Source: a virus. Taken from it: a stretch of 27,633 nucleotides of DNA. Where the stretch lies: positions 1 through 27,633 of IMG/VR virus record IMGVR_UViG_3300025141_009410. One strand, given 5' to 3'. The notes under the pieces are model-generated. The model searched no databases and was not told the DNA's origin. It saw only the letters and a program-made list of their open reading frames with translations. Within the stretch, counting starts at the first letter, position 1. The number at the start of each line of letters is the position of its first letter. Below, one piece after another: positions 1-10,600 of the stretch. Position numbers and translations under genes: made by a program.

Positions 1-231
1 TACCGCATCCTCAACAGTATGACCGCCTTCAGCCATCTTGTCTTTCAGTGCACTGATTGCGTTGTCAATGAGTTCAGTGATTGCATCACCCGACATCGGC
101 AGGCTCACACCGAAGCGCGTGCCCTCGATCTCGGGCAGCGTTGCGATTGCCTGGCATTGTGCCGACACAGAACCATCGGCCACGTTTTTCACTATAGTTA
201 CCTGCACTTGATGCAGCGTCTTTTTAGCCAT
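1..231 (-). CDS. Hypothetical protein, 3' end cut by window edge
   Basis: An open frame starts at ATG 231-229 and reads leftward off the window without a stop, giving 77 visible residues that begin MAKKTLHQVQVTIVKNVADG and end with a helical, charged stretch (ITELIDNAISALKDKMAEGG). The start is supported by an AAGGATCG ribosome binding site that overlaps the TAA of the tail fibre gene, with only 10 bases between the two genes, so it is the next gene of the same leftward operon. I do not recognise the family. Its place directly after a fibre with a chaperone domain would fit a small fibre-associated or accessory virion protein, but that is inference only. Confidence 0.75.
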   Translation of the reverse strand, partial: MAKKTLHQVQVTIVKNVADGSVSAQCQAIATLPEIEGTRFGVSLPMSGDAITELIDNAISALKDKMAEGGHTVEDAV

Positions 232-241
232 CGTTCGATCC

Positions 242-2119
242 TTATTTGATAAAGTAAAACTCAACAGAGTCAGAGACGTCTCGCAGCTTGACCCATGCAT
301 CCGCGAGTGGTTGGCCCTTACTGATTGGAACCTGCCCCATCAATCCAACAATCACCCATTCGTCTCTATCCTCGCGCTTTACGTATTCAAGCGACTCGTC
401 ATAGTCGGGGTTTTCAATCCGGCGCATCCACGGTTCACCGCTCTTGTCGGTGCTGGAAATCGTTGCATCGGCGGGAGGGATGACACCATCAGGGATCCCA
501 TCGGTCGCATAGCTATGAAACGCACCGTCGTCGTCGGTCCACTCGGTGATCGTATACGCTTCCCTCAAGTATGCTCCGAAGTCATCTCTCAGATAGCGGT
601 ATTTCCAATGATTCCATGGGTCATTACCAACCACGCTTGAGGTACCAGCAGGTCGAACGACACCAATCGGTTGCTCGCCTGCTTGAGCCGCTCTGACCTT
701 GCCGCCCTCAAGCACAACGCTCGACCCCACAGCAATAGAACCGCCATCGGTTGTCTCAAAATACTCCGCATAATCGGAGTGAACAACAGCATATGATGTG
801 CCCGCGCTAACGGTTCCGTCGCCCTTCACCAGGAAATGAGGCTCACTGCCGCCGCTGGTATAGCAACCGATCATACCTATGTTGGCTGATTCACTGGCTT
901 CAGCGACGACTCGTATGATGGGATAGGTTGCGCCATCGTCGAAGCTTGCATCAGTTGTGGTGAAAATAGCTGGTCCCCTGTTCGTTGATGCGGTGGACAA
1001 GACGAAGCATGTTGCCTGATTGTCCGCGGTTTGATGGAATTTTGCGATCCCGATTGGTTTCGCGCTAGCCACATGAAGAAGATTTATTGGGCTGCTGGTG
1101 CCGACTCCGACTCTACTAGGACTGACGGTGAAAATAGCATCATCATCCCCTGTTTTGAGTTGAAGCAAGTTCGAATCGGTCGTTGCCTGGCCTTTGTCGC
1201 CGGTGCTGCCGTGGTCACCGTCTAGCTCAAAGTTATCCGCACTCGCTGATGAATCGGGACCGAGTGCCGCTACCGTATAGATTGTACTATCGATCTTGAC
1301 TGCTTGACCTATTTTAAGACCATGACCAACCGATTCCACATTGCGATTGGTTCCGACTGTTCCATCCGAAATCACCGAAGTCGAGTCAGATAGGTTTGTG
1401 TTCAGGCTGCCCTTCGCTGTGAGCATTGCCGTTGGTGTGCTTGTGTTGACCTGAAGATAGCCCTCTTCAAGAAAGTAAAACTGTTTCTGGCCTCCACTCG
1501 ACATGAATGCCATGTCGTTGCCGTTGTGGTTGAAGGTGATAGAGGCTTGACCGCTGTTGTTAACATCCCCGAACTGGATTCTTTGACGGGTATTGGCAGC
1601 CCCCAAAAAGCTAATACCTTGCTCAACGGCAGTGCTCTCAATCACCAGATCATCAGCATCAGAGTGAGCCGTCTGCCCGGTCTGAGTACCGGTGAGGAGA
1701 TGAATGCCTCCCGCCGAACAGAGGGGCGTCTCCTCACCCCCGGTGGAGATTTTTTGGCCGGTATCAATCCGGAATGCCTCAGTTCCTCCGTCCGTGTTTA
1801 AGGCAAAACTCTCGCCAACCTGAATTGTGGAAATGCCGTCACCAGAGCGAATCTCAGTCGTGCCCGAATAGCCGGTTCTGAGAAACGATGCGACCGACGC
1901 ATTGCCACCGTGCACGTGCAGCATCGAGGTTGGAGTGCCGCCAACGCCTAGCTTGGCGCCGCCACCGCCGATGATGACAACCTCCCCGCTGGTATCAATT
2001 TCCAAGAAATCGAGGCCCGCCGTGTCTTCGATTAGGACCGCCGGGTCTGCTCCATCTGGGATGACATCAGTCGTCGCACTGATAAGCTCGCCATAGGTAA
2101 TAATTTTTGCATCAGCCAT
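242..2119 (-). CDS. Tail fibre/appendage with C-terminal peptidase G2 (IMC) domain
   Basis: 625 residues. Residues 1-445 are beta-rich, Gly/Ser/Thr-rich and repetitive, with three spaced motifs of the type GVGTxxPxxxLHV (about 57-69, 222-236, 337-350), common in trimeric phage fibres. From about 449 (DYAEYFE) to the end the protein matches the Peptidase_G2 pattern: DYAEYFE, PIGVV, VVGNDPWNHW, RDDFG, NPDYDESLEY, REDRDEW, VGLMGQ. In this family (phi29 gp12 pre-neck appendage type) the C-terminal module is an intramolecular chaperone that helps trimerisation and is then cleaved off. The fibre should therefore be the host-receptor-binding appendage at the tail. The start is ATG after a GAGG ribosome binding site overlapping the stop of the preceding gene. 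The last 15 residues differ from the usual family ending. Confidence 0.85.
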   Translation of the reverse strand: MADAKIITYGELISATTDVIPDGADPAVLIEDTAGLDFLEIDTSGEVVIIGGGGAKLGVGGTPTSMLHVHGGNASVASFLRTGYSGTTEIRSGDGISTIQVGESFALNTDGGTEAFRIDTGQKISTGGEETPLCSAGGIHLLTGTQTGQTAHSDADDLVIESTAVEQGISFLGAANTRQRIQFGDVNNSGQASITFNHNGNDMAFMSSGGQKQFYFLEEGYLQVNTSTPTAMLTAKGSLNTNLSDSTSVISDGTVGTNRNVESVGHGLKIGQAVKIDSTIYTVAALGPDSSASADNFELDGDHGSTGDKGQATTDSNLLQLKTGDDDAIFTVSPSRVGVGTSSPINLLHVASAKPIGIAKFHQTADNQATCFVLSTASTNRGPAIFTTTDASFDDGATYPIIRVVAEASESANIGMIGCYTSGGSEPHFLVKGDGTVSAGTSYAVVHSDYAEYFETTDGGSIAVGSSVVLEGGKVRAAQAGEQPIGVVRPAGTSSVVGNDPWNHWKYRYLRDDFGAYLREAYTITEWTDDDGAFHSYATDGIPDGVIPPADATISSTDKSGEPWMRRIENPDYDESLEYVKREDRDEWVIVGLMGQVPISKGQPLADAWVKLRDVSDSVEFYFIK

Positions 2120-2127
2120 AACTTACC

Positions 2128-2475
2128 TCACTTCGCTGTTGTTGCTTTGATGTGGAGGTCTCCGGCCATGTCGCCAGTGCCATCATCGTCGTAGGTGCAT
2201 CGAACGTGTGAAAGCTTCATATCGAAGTTCACGATGGTCAGCGTGTCTTGAGTGAGATCAATGGTCTGAATATCGCAACCAGCAGTATCACCCGAACCGG
2301 AGCCAGCGAGTTCTACACCATTGCTGTCGGTAAAGACTGACTTTAGCTTAATCCGAAGAGTGGTTCCGGTCGCATAAAACTCCCAGGTCTGTCGAGTGTG
2401 GTTGCTGACTTTTAAGTCAAAAGCCTTTGTCTCGGTCGTTCCTGTTGGGGAGTATTTCTTGGTAATAGTCTGCAC
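2128..2475 (-). CDS. Small unknown structural-module protein
   Basis: 115 residues with alternating beta-like segments (TWEFYATGTTLRIKLKSVF, TLTIVNFDMKLSHVRC) and an acidic Gly-rich loop. It starts at GTG 2475-2473, supported by a textbook AGGAGGAAG ribosome binding site 3-4 bases upstream; no ATG start is available at that spacing. It lies between the largest internal-virion gene and the tail fibre gene and shares their direction. I do not recognise the family. Position suggests a small tail or fibre-connector protein, but no motif proves it. Confidence 0.75.
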   Translation of the reverse strand: MQTITKKYSPTGTTETKAFDLKVSNHTRQTWEFYATGTTLRIKLKSVFTDSNGVELAGSGSGDTAGCDIQTIDLTQDTLTIVNFDMKLSHVRCTYDDDGTGDMAGDLHIKATTAK

Positions 2476-2535
2476 TGTCTTCCTCCTAGCGGGCCTCGTG
2501 GCCGGGACATATCTTCATCCCAAGTGGATAGTTCT

Positions 2536-2565
2536 ATTCTAGCGGTGCATTGCTCAGTTAGGCAA
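2536..2565 (-). promoter_or_regulatory. Possible leftward sigma70-like promoter
   Basis: On the minus strand TTGCCT (2565-2560) and TAGAAT (2541-2536) are separated by 18 bases, matching the -35/-10 consensus at 4/6 and 5/6. It lies in one of the larger gaps of the late operon (2476-2557), just before the small protein and tail fibre genes, where an internal promoter would be useful. The match is modest and can occur by chance. Confidence 0.25.
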
Positions 2566-5500
2566 GTATCTGCTCCACTGGGGACTCCATTGCCGTGATC
2601 ATTTGCTCTGTCTCATTCTTCATCATTCTTGGAGCTGCTGATTGTGGGGCCCCACCCTTCTTCTTGCCCTCTTCTTCTCGATAGTTTTGGAGCAATCTCT
2701 CAGCTACGCTTGGATTCAGGAACTGACCTTCCATTAGAATATTGAGCATCATCCTCTGCTGCTGGGACATGGGTCCATATTCAGGATTATTCATCGAGAT
2801 CATGGCCTTTTCGATTAACTGAGTATGTAGCTGTGGCCAGTTCTTCTTGAGTGTTTTGACCATCTTAGGGGTAAGGGTCCCTGACATCATGCTGCTGAAT
2901 ATGGCGTCGAGTGGGCTGTTCAAGATCTGAAGCGTTGCTCCCCACTCCCGGAGCTCTGAGGTTGTTGGCTCAATCATGGGCGCGCCGAACCCCACCCTGG
3001 TTCCCTTGGGCATCGTGGAGTGTGCAGACTGCAGCTTCCCCCTGATGGCTTTCCTCATGGCCTCTCTTAGATCTGGGGTATCTTCAAAGGCTTCAGTGGA
3101 TTTGTCGAGGAAATGACTCATCAAGGATGGGCTCATCATGAGCTTAGTCAGTGACTCTCGAGCCTCAACGTATTGCTCGCGAGACATCTCAGACGCAAAG
3201 GCCTTAGTCGCTCGGTCTGTCCAATACTTCTTCGAACGCTCCGCTCCTGACTTCCTCCGCATTTCCTTCTGGGTTTCCTTAATGTCCCCAGTAACTGCGC
3301 GTGGGCTCATGAGAAGCATCTGACGGGCTTTCTTCTCCCAGCCCCTAGCTTCGGATATCTTCGGGAGAGAATCCTTCCTCCAGGCATCTACGCCTTCCTC
3401 AAGGTAGTCGTCAGTTGCCTTCTTGAACGACGATAGGAGGTGCAGGAAGTTCGCCATCCTCACGGGGTTCTGCCCCATGGTGGCGACACCTACCCCAGCT
3501 CCAGCCGCAGCGGATGCTATTGGGCTACCAGTCACAGCGTAGGCCATGAACCCGGCTATCCCTCCTCGGCCAAGTTCCGATGTCATCTGTGACAGATTGG
3601 CTGAGCTTGCATTGGCATTCATGAATAGCTTGGCAAGTGGATAGTCTTCTTCAATTCTGGCCAAGTTCTCTGCAAGGTCTAACTGCTTCCCTTCGAAGCT
3701 CTTGATCAGGGCATTGAGGCGGTAGCTCCACTCTTCCTTTTCGATAGACTCGATCTTCTCCTTGTTGCCCTCTTTCCTTGCGGCAGCTAGCCTGGCCTTC
3801 ATCTCTTCAGGTATCTCAACCTCGCCGAGGCCCAACCTTCTCCACTTATCCATGAATCGACCAATGACTTCAGGGTCTTCCCTGGCTATCTGAGACAGGT
3901 TCACGGGCTCAAAGTTATCGTGGATGTAGTTGAGCAGCTCTAGGCCAGTATCCATATACCCCTTCAGTCTACTGCTGCTGGGTCGGATATTGTGCTTGTT
4001 TAGGCTGGCTATGTAGCTGAGGACCTTATCCTCTGAAGCCACTAGCTGGTCTCCAACCTTTACGGTGAAGTCTGAGACGACTTGATCTCGATATTTCTGG
4101 AACTCACCAGCTACCTTGTCGAACCTATCCTTGGCTGCAGCTTGTCCGAGCCAGAGCTTTCTGTCCTTCAGCTTTTTTCGTATCTCAGTGATGATTGTCT
4201 CTTGAATGACAGTCTGGGCTGGGCCCGCCTGAAGGATGCCGTACTTGGACCTGTCGTGAAGCAATGTCGATAGCTGTTCAAGGTAGTGATAAAGGTCTGC
4301 AGTCAGCTTGGCAGACTTTGATTCCCATCCAGCCGTTTTGTGAACGGTGCTCATCACGAGATCAGACACACTCTGGCGATATCCCTCCTCAAGTTCAATG
4401 ACAGAGTCCAAGTGGCCTGGGCCGATTTGCTTAGGCCTCCCCGCTTGCATCGATGTCCACTGCCCATGCTCAGTAAGCGGCTGTACGTAGTGGTCGTATA
4501 TGTTTCTAAGGCCAGCCTCATTATTCAGGTCACCCAACTTGCCGTACTGGATTTCCCCCTGGGCAACTGCGCGATCTACAGCGGCCGTTAGCTCTCCCCA
4601 TGTATCCTCGTAAAACTTGACCTGCTGATAACCCTCTGCCCCTGCAACACGCTTATCCCTAAGCTCGCTCATGTGCTCGGGGTCCAATGGCTTGAGTTTG
4701 CCCTCGGCCTTTGGAAGATCGAGCTTCACGCCCAATGCCTTGGCCATATCTATAATTGGACGTGGGTCTTCATCATCTGCCGCAGCGCGCAGATTATCCT
4801 CGAGCTCATCAAAGTTGAATCGCCTAACTGGCTCAACCGGGCCCTCTACCCTTTGCTCGACACCACCGGAGAGCTTGTAGCGATTGCCCTTCCTAATGAC
4901 GAGGCCACCCTCTACGAGGTGGAGCATTGTTGCTTTGGCTTCGCCTGGCTTTAACCCGAGAGCTTCACCCAGCCCCTTGATGGTTACCTTATTGCCCTTC
5001 GTCGTAACGTAGTCGACAGCCTGGTGGTACTGCTTGCTCAGGGAAGGAGCCTCTTTGGCTCTCTTCATCTGCTCAATAATCGTATCAAGATCATTGCCGA
5101 GCTTCTTCGCGTAGTTCGCACGCGGGTGATTGCTGACAATCTCCTGTAGATCGAGAAGGATTTCGTAAGCCTCCTCTATGTCGTCAGGACTTATCTCCCC
5201 CCTATCGGCATCAAGGAAGAACTCACCGAGCTTTTTCCGATGATGTCGGGCAGAGATTCTGTCGGCTGCAAAAGTATCAGCATCTATCTCGGGCGAAGGG
5301 CCTTTTCTGGGTGGCGCGCCGGGAAGGTCGATGTCGATAAAAACCCCGCCCTCCTTGGCTGTCCAGCTCTGCGCGCCGGGGATCGCATCCAGGACGTCGT
5401 CCATCCTTGTCAGGTCTTGCTCTGGGGGAATGATAACGTCGTAACGCGCTCCCGATAACCTCCCGCCACGACCGCCCGGATCAATCTGTCGGACAACCCC

Positions 5501-7663
5501 TTTTATCCCGAACTTATCGTTCAGCAGGTTACGCAGTTCCTTGGCCTGGCCCTTCAGGGCGGAGACCTCCTCACTGGTGAGCATGTCTGGCCCCTGGTAC
5601 GGCTGAAAAGACGTGCCTGTGACGTCATCCCAGTACGTGCCCTGATTCGCAAACTCGTCGTAGTATTCATCGAAGCTCTTTAGCAGGTAATCGGATATTC
5701 CAAGATCTACCTTTCCCGTCCTGAGCAGATGCGGGGCTGCAACCTCATAGGGGATATCAAGCATGCCCTGCCGATTAGCTGCATCCTCGAACTGCTTTCT
5801 TACGTGCTTCCCTTCATTTGATTCAGGGTTAGCTAGAGCTCTCCAGTAGCGCATCCAGAGCCTAGTCTTATTGCGCTCTGCCTTTGTGAGACGTGGAGCA
5901 TCCTTCTGCGGTAGGGAGTTATTCCTGCGAAGGTTTCGGATAAACTGGTTCTTTGTCTCAGAGGAGAACATGGACTTATAGAAGTTTGCCTCCATATCCA
6001 TGACTTCTTTGACCAGCTTGGTTATCTCGTAGTTTGCGTTTAGTCGTGGGTTCTTTTCGGCTATCTCGAGTAGCGATGTCTTGACTGTATTGAATACGGA
6101 TTGAGCTTCATCGAGCAGAGTGTTGACGCCAGGAAGGCTGTACGTCTTGGCTATGGGGTCCTCAATATCTACCCCGACACCCGTATCAAGGTGCTCGGGA
6201 GGAACAGCACCCTCATCAACGCCAACATCCCCCCGCGTCCAGAGCCCTCTCTGTTGCCCCATTGGCTTCTTGGGATCGAATCGCTCTCGCCTGGGCCTTA
6301 CCCCCTGCTTCGAGTAGGTCTCTATAAATTCACCAGCCTCATCTGTCGTGATGAAGGTTGGGTCTCCCACTTTCCGCCTATCCGTTTGCTGGATATTGTC
6401 GAGAATCTTACCGAGGCTATGGCCCTTTACGTCAGACATCTGACGCAGGTCTTCAATCAAGAGGAGGGCTTCTATCTGTCGAGCTGTATGAGTGGAGTGC
6501 TTGTCCAGGTCCTTGATGAGATGAATCATCTCCCTTCTTGCGGAGTCACCCTGATGGCCAGGCTGAAGCAGCTTCTCATAAGCGGTTATCTGGTCCTCCG
6601 TGAACTCCCCTGTCTGTCTGGCCAGATGCAGGAGATAAGGCCTGAGCTTATCCACGCTCCTGTCTGTCGCCCAGCCCATCATGTCGGAGCCAACGCGGGC
6701 CCCACCAAACATGGCTCTCTTGGCTCCACTAAGCGCCGGAATGATACTCCCGATGGCACCACCGAAAGCCATGCCAATGAGGGCATTTGTTTTCATGTGC
6801 TCGAGAACTGTTTCAGCCACTTGATCGGAGGGCCCAAGCATCGACTCGCTGAGGCCTTCACCCGCGCCCCAGACACCACCCTCGACCAGTCCTCGCGTAA
6901 TGCCAGAGGCTACTTTTGACCCAGTTTCCCCGATGTATCTGGCCAGTGAATGGTTCTTCAGGCTTTGGGCAGTCGCTCTTCCTGCAAGGTGGCTGATGGC
7001 CCTATCCGCTCCACGAGCAGCCCAGTTGCCTGCGAGGTCTGAAGCAGTAGCCATATTGAATGGGCTTACTGTTGTAGCCTTCGCTCCATAGTATCCAGCT
7101 TTTGCCAGGTTCTTTCCGGCTTCAATGACTGACCCGGTTGCTGCGTTTTTACCCGCCTGCCTTACTGCAGTTTTCGCAGAAGCTAATGCCGCTCCACCCG
7201 CAGCACGAGCTGCCCCATAGGTTCCACCGGACATGAGTATAGCCATGGCCGTGGGGGTAAGACCGGAAGCGTGCCAGATGAACGGGTTCGCAGACTGAAT
7301 CTCTTCTCGTCGTCCTTCAGGGACAAGGCCCATTGCCTCCATCGCGCTGCCACCGGCACCCGCAAACATCCAGTCATCAAAGCCAAGAGGAGCAGCGGCC
7401 AATGCGCCAAGAGTGCTTTCAGAGAACTCCTTGTTCTCTCTCATCCTCTCGACTTCACCACCGGGAACGTAGGACCCACCCTCCTGGATTACCGCTGAGG
7501 CCCTGGCTGGGTGTACTCCAGCAATTCGACCCGACACCGTGCGAACATGAACTACGGTCTCTGGGCCACCCACGAATGAATGGCCTGCACGGACCATATC
7601 ATCGATCTTGGTATCCTGAACCTCTTCGTTCTGCTTGGATGATGGATTGTAGAGTAGCTGCAT
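2558..7663 (-). CDS. Giant internal-virion/ejection-type protein
   Basis: 1701 residues, the largest gene here. Its place downstream of the nozzle and the other internal proteins, and its size, match the role of T7 gp16 (1318 residues): packed in the head, then ejected to build the DNA-translocation conduit. Visible features: a short N-terminal module starting LLYNPSSKQNEEVQ; long Ala/Gly-rich, weakly hydrophobic helices at about 90-320; a winged-helix-like segment at about 880-933 (YVTTKGNKVTIKGLGEALGL then GLVIRKGNRYKLSGG); a membrane-like Gly/Ala segment at about 1358-1394; and a Gln/Met-rich C-terminus. I see no lysozyme or transglycosylase motif. ATG start with GGAAG upstream, overlapping the stop of the preceding gene three bases away. 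Function is inferred from context, not from a recognised family. Confidence 0.7.
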   Translation of the reverse strand: MQLLYNPSSKQNEEVQDTKIDDMVRAGHSFVGGPETVVHVRTVSGRIAGVHPARASAVIQEGGSYVPGGEVERMRENKEFSESTLGALAAAPLGFDDWMFAGAGGSAMEAMGLVPEGRREEIQSANPFIWHASGLTPTAMAILMSGGTYGAARAAGGAALASAKTAVRQAGKNAATGSVIEAGKNLAKAGYYGAKATTVSPFNMATASDLAGNWAARGADRAISHLAGRATAQSLKNHSLARYIGETGSKVASGITRGLVEGGVWGAGEGLSESMLGPSDQVAETVLEHMKTNALIGMAFGGAIGSIIPALSGAKRAMFGGARVGSDMMGWATDRSVDKLRPYLLHLARQTGEFTEDQITAYEKLLQPGHQGDSARREMIHLIKDLDKHSTHTARQIEALLLIEDLRQMSDVKGHSLGKILDNIQQTDRRKVGDPTFITTDEAGEFIETYSKQGVRPRRERFDPKKPMGQQRGLWTRGDVGVDEGAVPPEHLDTGVGVDIEDPIAKTYSLPGVNTLLDEAQSVFNTVKTSLLEIAEKNPRLNANYEITKLVKEVMDMEANFYKSMFSSETKNQFIRNLRRNNSLPQKDAPRLTKAERNKTRLWMRYWRALANPESNEGKHVRKQFEDAANRQGMLDIPYEVAAPHLLRTGKVDLGISDYLLKSFDEYYDEFANQGTYWDDVTGTSFQPYQGPDMLTSEEVSALKGQAKELRNLLNDKFGIKGVVRQIDPGGRGGRLSGARYDVIIPPEQDLTRMDDVLDAIPGAQSWTAKEGGVFIDIDLPGAPPRKGPSPEIDADTFAADRISARHHRKKLGEFFLDADRGEISPDDIEEAYEILLDLQEIVSNHPRANYAKKLGNDLDTIIEQMKRAKEAPSLSKQYHQAVDYVTTKGNKVTIKGLGEALGLKPGEAKATMLHLVEGGLVIRKGNRYKLSGGVEQRVEGPVEPVRRFNFDELEDNLRAAADDEDPRPIIDMAKALGVKLDLPKAEGKLKPLDPEHMSELRDKRVAGAEGYQQVKFYEDTWGELTAAVDRAVAQGEIQYGKLGDLNNEAGLRNIYDHYVQPLTEHGQWTSMQAGRPKQIGPGHLDSVIELEEGYRQSVSDLVMSTVHKTAGWESKSAKLTADLYHYLEQLSTLLHDRSKYGILQAGPAQTVIQETIITEIRKKLKDRKLWLGQAAAKDRFDKVAGEFQKYRDQVVSDFTVKVGDQLVASEDKVLSYIASLNKHNIRPSSSRLKGYMDTGLELLNYIHDNFEPVNLSQIAREDPEVIGRFMDKWRRLGLGEVEIPEEMKARLAAARKEGNKEKIESIEKEEWSYRLNALIKSFEGKQLDLAENLARIEEDYPLAKLFMNANASSANLSQMTSELGRGGIAGFMAYAVTGSPIASAAAGAGVGVATMGQNPVRMANFLHLLSSFKKATDDYLEEGVDAWRKDSLPKISEARGWEKKARQMLLMSPRAVTGDIKETQKEMRRKSGAERSKKYWTDRATKAFASEMSREQYVEARESLTKLMMSPSLMSHFLDKSTEAFEDTPDLREAMRKAIRGKLQSAHSTMPKGTRVGFGAPMIEPTTSELREWGATLQILNSPLDAIFSSMMSGTLTPKMVKTLKKNWPQLHTQLIEKAMISMNNPEYGPMSQQQRMMLNILMEGQFLNPSVAERLLQNYREEEGKKKGGAPQSAAPRMMKNETEQMITAMESPVEQILA

Positions 7664-7666
7664 GGA

Positions 7667-10600
7667 CTACTTCCCCCAGGGTCCAGGTGTGCGTGGCCAC
7701 TGGTTTCGAAGACCCTTGAGGCCCCTATCTCTCTGCGTGGGATCAGCCTGCCTCTCGTAAATAGGGGGCACGCGATCAGGAGGAGGGGGTGGCGTAGGCC
7801 ATGCAGGCGCAGGCGCAGGTCGATTATAGACCTCAGGAGGCAGGGGAGGCGGCGTAGGCCAGGCAGGCGTAGCTCGTTTAGGCGCAAGACCGCGGCCCCT
7901 TGCGAAGGCTTGCTGGTGCTGGAGCAACTGCTTAATTGCTTCGGGATCTCTCTGGTAGGGTGCAAGTGGTTTAGTCCCGCCGGCGCCTACAAAAGCATCG
8001 TACTTGGGAGCATCAAATTCCCCCACTACTGGGGCGCTAGGGATATCCACTGTTCTCTCTGCTGTTCCTGGTCTTTGGCCAAACGTAAGGGCCGTAACGC
8101 CACCGTACCCATCCATCTTGGGAGGAGTTCCAGTGAGGGCATCTTCTGGCCGAGACTCAAAGTGATGCAGGTGGGGGTGCTCCCCATCTTTCGTTAGTGT
8201 TGGAAAGATTCCGAAATAAGGCCCTAGCTTAATTAGGGCTCGGTACTCATTACTGTCTTTGCTGTCATGGACCGTAAAGTCGATAGCCTCGTGCTTGCCC
8301 GCTGTGCGCCTGCCCTTTTGCGCATGTCCTCCATGCTTTTCTGGGGCCCACTTACTAGCCCCTACATCCTTGTGAGGCCTCTTCCCCCCTTTCTGTTCAG
8401 CCTCCCAGTTCTCATGCATCTTCTCAAGGTGCCTATGCTCCTCAAGCGTCCTAACGCCAGCACGCTTTCCGCTCGGCAGGACGTTGACGAGGCCATTTGT
8501 CATCCGGCTTATATAGGTAGACATCTTCGAAACCGCTTCCCCGGTCTCCCTCGTAAATCTAGCCTTGACGATGTTGCCTTCTTTGTCCTTATCGGTCGTC
8601 GGAAGGTAAACATAGCCGCCCTCTGGGGCACCCTCGATACCCTCCTTTGGCCTTGCTTCTGGCTGAAGCTCCTTTGAGATTTCCCCACTAATTTTTCGAT
8701 CAATAGGGAATCCTTCCGGGGCCACTGTCCGATAAGAGAGCCCGCTGCCCGACTTGCCGATATCATCCTTAGATACCAATGTGGCAAGGACGCCACCAAG
8801 GGCCGTCTCCATGTCGATCTTCATATCCTCGGGATAGCCGGTAAGATCTAAGTTCGTGAATGGGAGTGTGCCGCCACGAAGAGATTCACGATTCTTTGAA
8901 ACAATCGCATCCATATATACCGGGGATTCAATACCGAACGCAGCCGAGTACAAATTGCCATACTGCTGCCTGGTAGCATTGTTCGCAATGCTCCATGCAT
9001 CAATGGCCTGAAGCCTCGACGAGTGAGCCAGGGTTGCGAGCTTTGTGAAGACAATTCCCATTGGCTGGCCAGTCATATTGGGACCCAGCTTGAACCACCA
9101 TTCCTGCTCTTGCTTTGAGAGGTTACCGGTATCCTTGGACCGGGCAATCTCCTGAGCCATCGCAGTGATTTTATTCGAAAGTTCCGTAAAGGCTTTTTGT
9201 TTTTGGTGATCTTGTCCAAAGATACCCAGCATATCCTGGGCTTCAGTTCCCCACCACTGCGCGGCAGCACCTTGCATTCCGTAACGCTGGATAAACGCTT
9301 GAGCTAGTCGCTGAACCTCGTTGACTGACTTGGCAAAGTTACCCTTCTTGTTAACAAGGACCTTCTCAAAGTTGTTCATCTCCCAGTTGCCATCTGGGTT
9401 CTCGGCTCTCTTTGCGGCTGCTGCTGACGCAGTGGCAAGTGCGTTTATGTGCTGAAGGTCCATGACGGTGAGGCGGCTAGCCGCTGAACCCGCCTGCGCT
9501 AATCTGCTGACCTCTCTCTCGGCGAAGTCCTTGGCAAACTCCTGCATGTTCTTCTGTCTTGCCTGCTGGACCTTGTTCTTCTCCTGCATGACCATGTTCT
9601 CGAGAGCTGCAAGACCACGGGCCTGGGCTGGATCAGACGTCTGAATATCTGCCCTCAATCGCTTGAAGTAGAGCTCTGCATTTGTCAGCTGCATTAGACG
9701 ATAGTGATTTAGTGCAAGAGACTCTTCCTTGTAGGCATCGAGCATGATGCCGTACATGTTCGCCCGATTTCCCTCTGCGCTGATCTGAGCCTTCTGAGCA
9801 CTTAGATCGTTATCCATCGCAGTGGTCAGCAGGTTGATAGCAAATAGAGGAACCTTTCCACCGTCTGGTCCAGCAGTTGCCATGTTCAGAAAAACATTAC
9901 CGGCCACAGCGGCTAGGGATGCAACACTCGTTGCAAATCCAGACCACTGAAAGCTTTCTTCCCATGTCTTCGTGTCTTCGTTGTATTCCTTGCTGAACCA
10001 ATCGAACATACGAAATGCGCTGATGGGGTCTTCGTTCTCCCACTTAGTTCTGCTTGCATCGATGAATCTCTGAATGTCATCTGAGGTCTTCTTAAATTTC
10101 TCGTATTGACCACCAGCAAGCTCAGAGAAGTCTCCAGAAATCTGCTCTCTGACGTGGATCTCTTCCCTGTCTATCCCCATCAGGTGAAACTTCTCAGCCT
10201 CAGCCGCTAGCTTAATCTGCTGGTCCTGCTCCTTTAGCTTGATCTGCTGTGCTTGGAGATCGTCCAGGTTCATCTGGGTTTTGTAGATTGTCCCAGCTTT
10301 TCCGTAGAGAGACTCATGGGTCTTCTCAATGTCAGAAGGAGTAGGACCCATTGAGCGGGAATGCATCTCCGCAATCTTCTTCTGATAGAGGTCATGGTAC
10401 GATAAAACGCTCCCTGCTTTTCCGCCTACACCAGGAACCTCATCAACAGTCTCCGATCTATCGCCCGTTTTACCCTTTTCCCCTAGACCCGATATTGAAC
10501 CAACCTCATATGGGACAGCCGCCTCCGGCAAGCTCTGCTGGGCCGCTTCCTCAGCGGTCTCCATGTAGGTCATCGCAGGAAGTGATTGCCCCGCCATGAT

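Noticed and set aside
6101-6919. 272-codon + strand frame inside the giant ejection-type gene
   Set aside because: Lies wholly within a strong leftward gene; no domain-like features and no operon context on the + strand.
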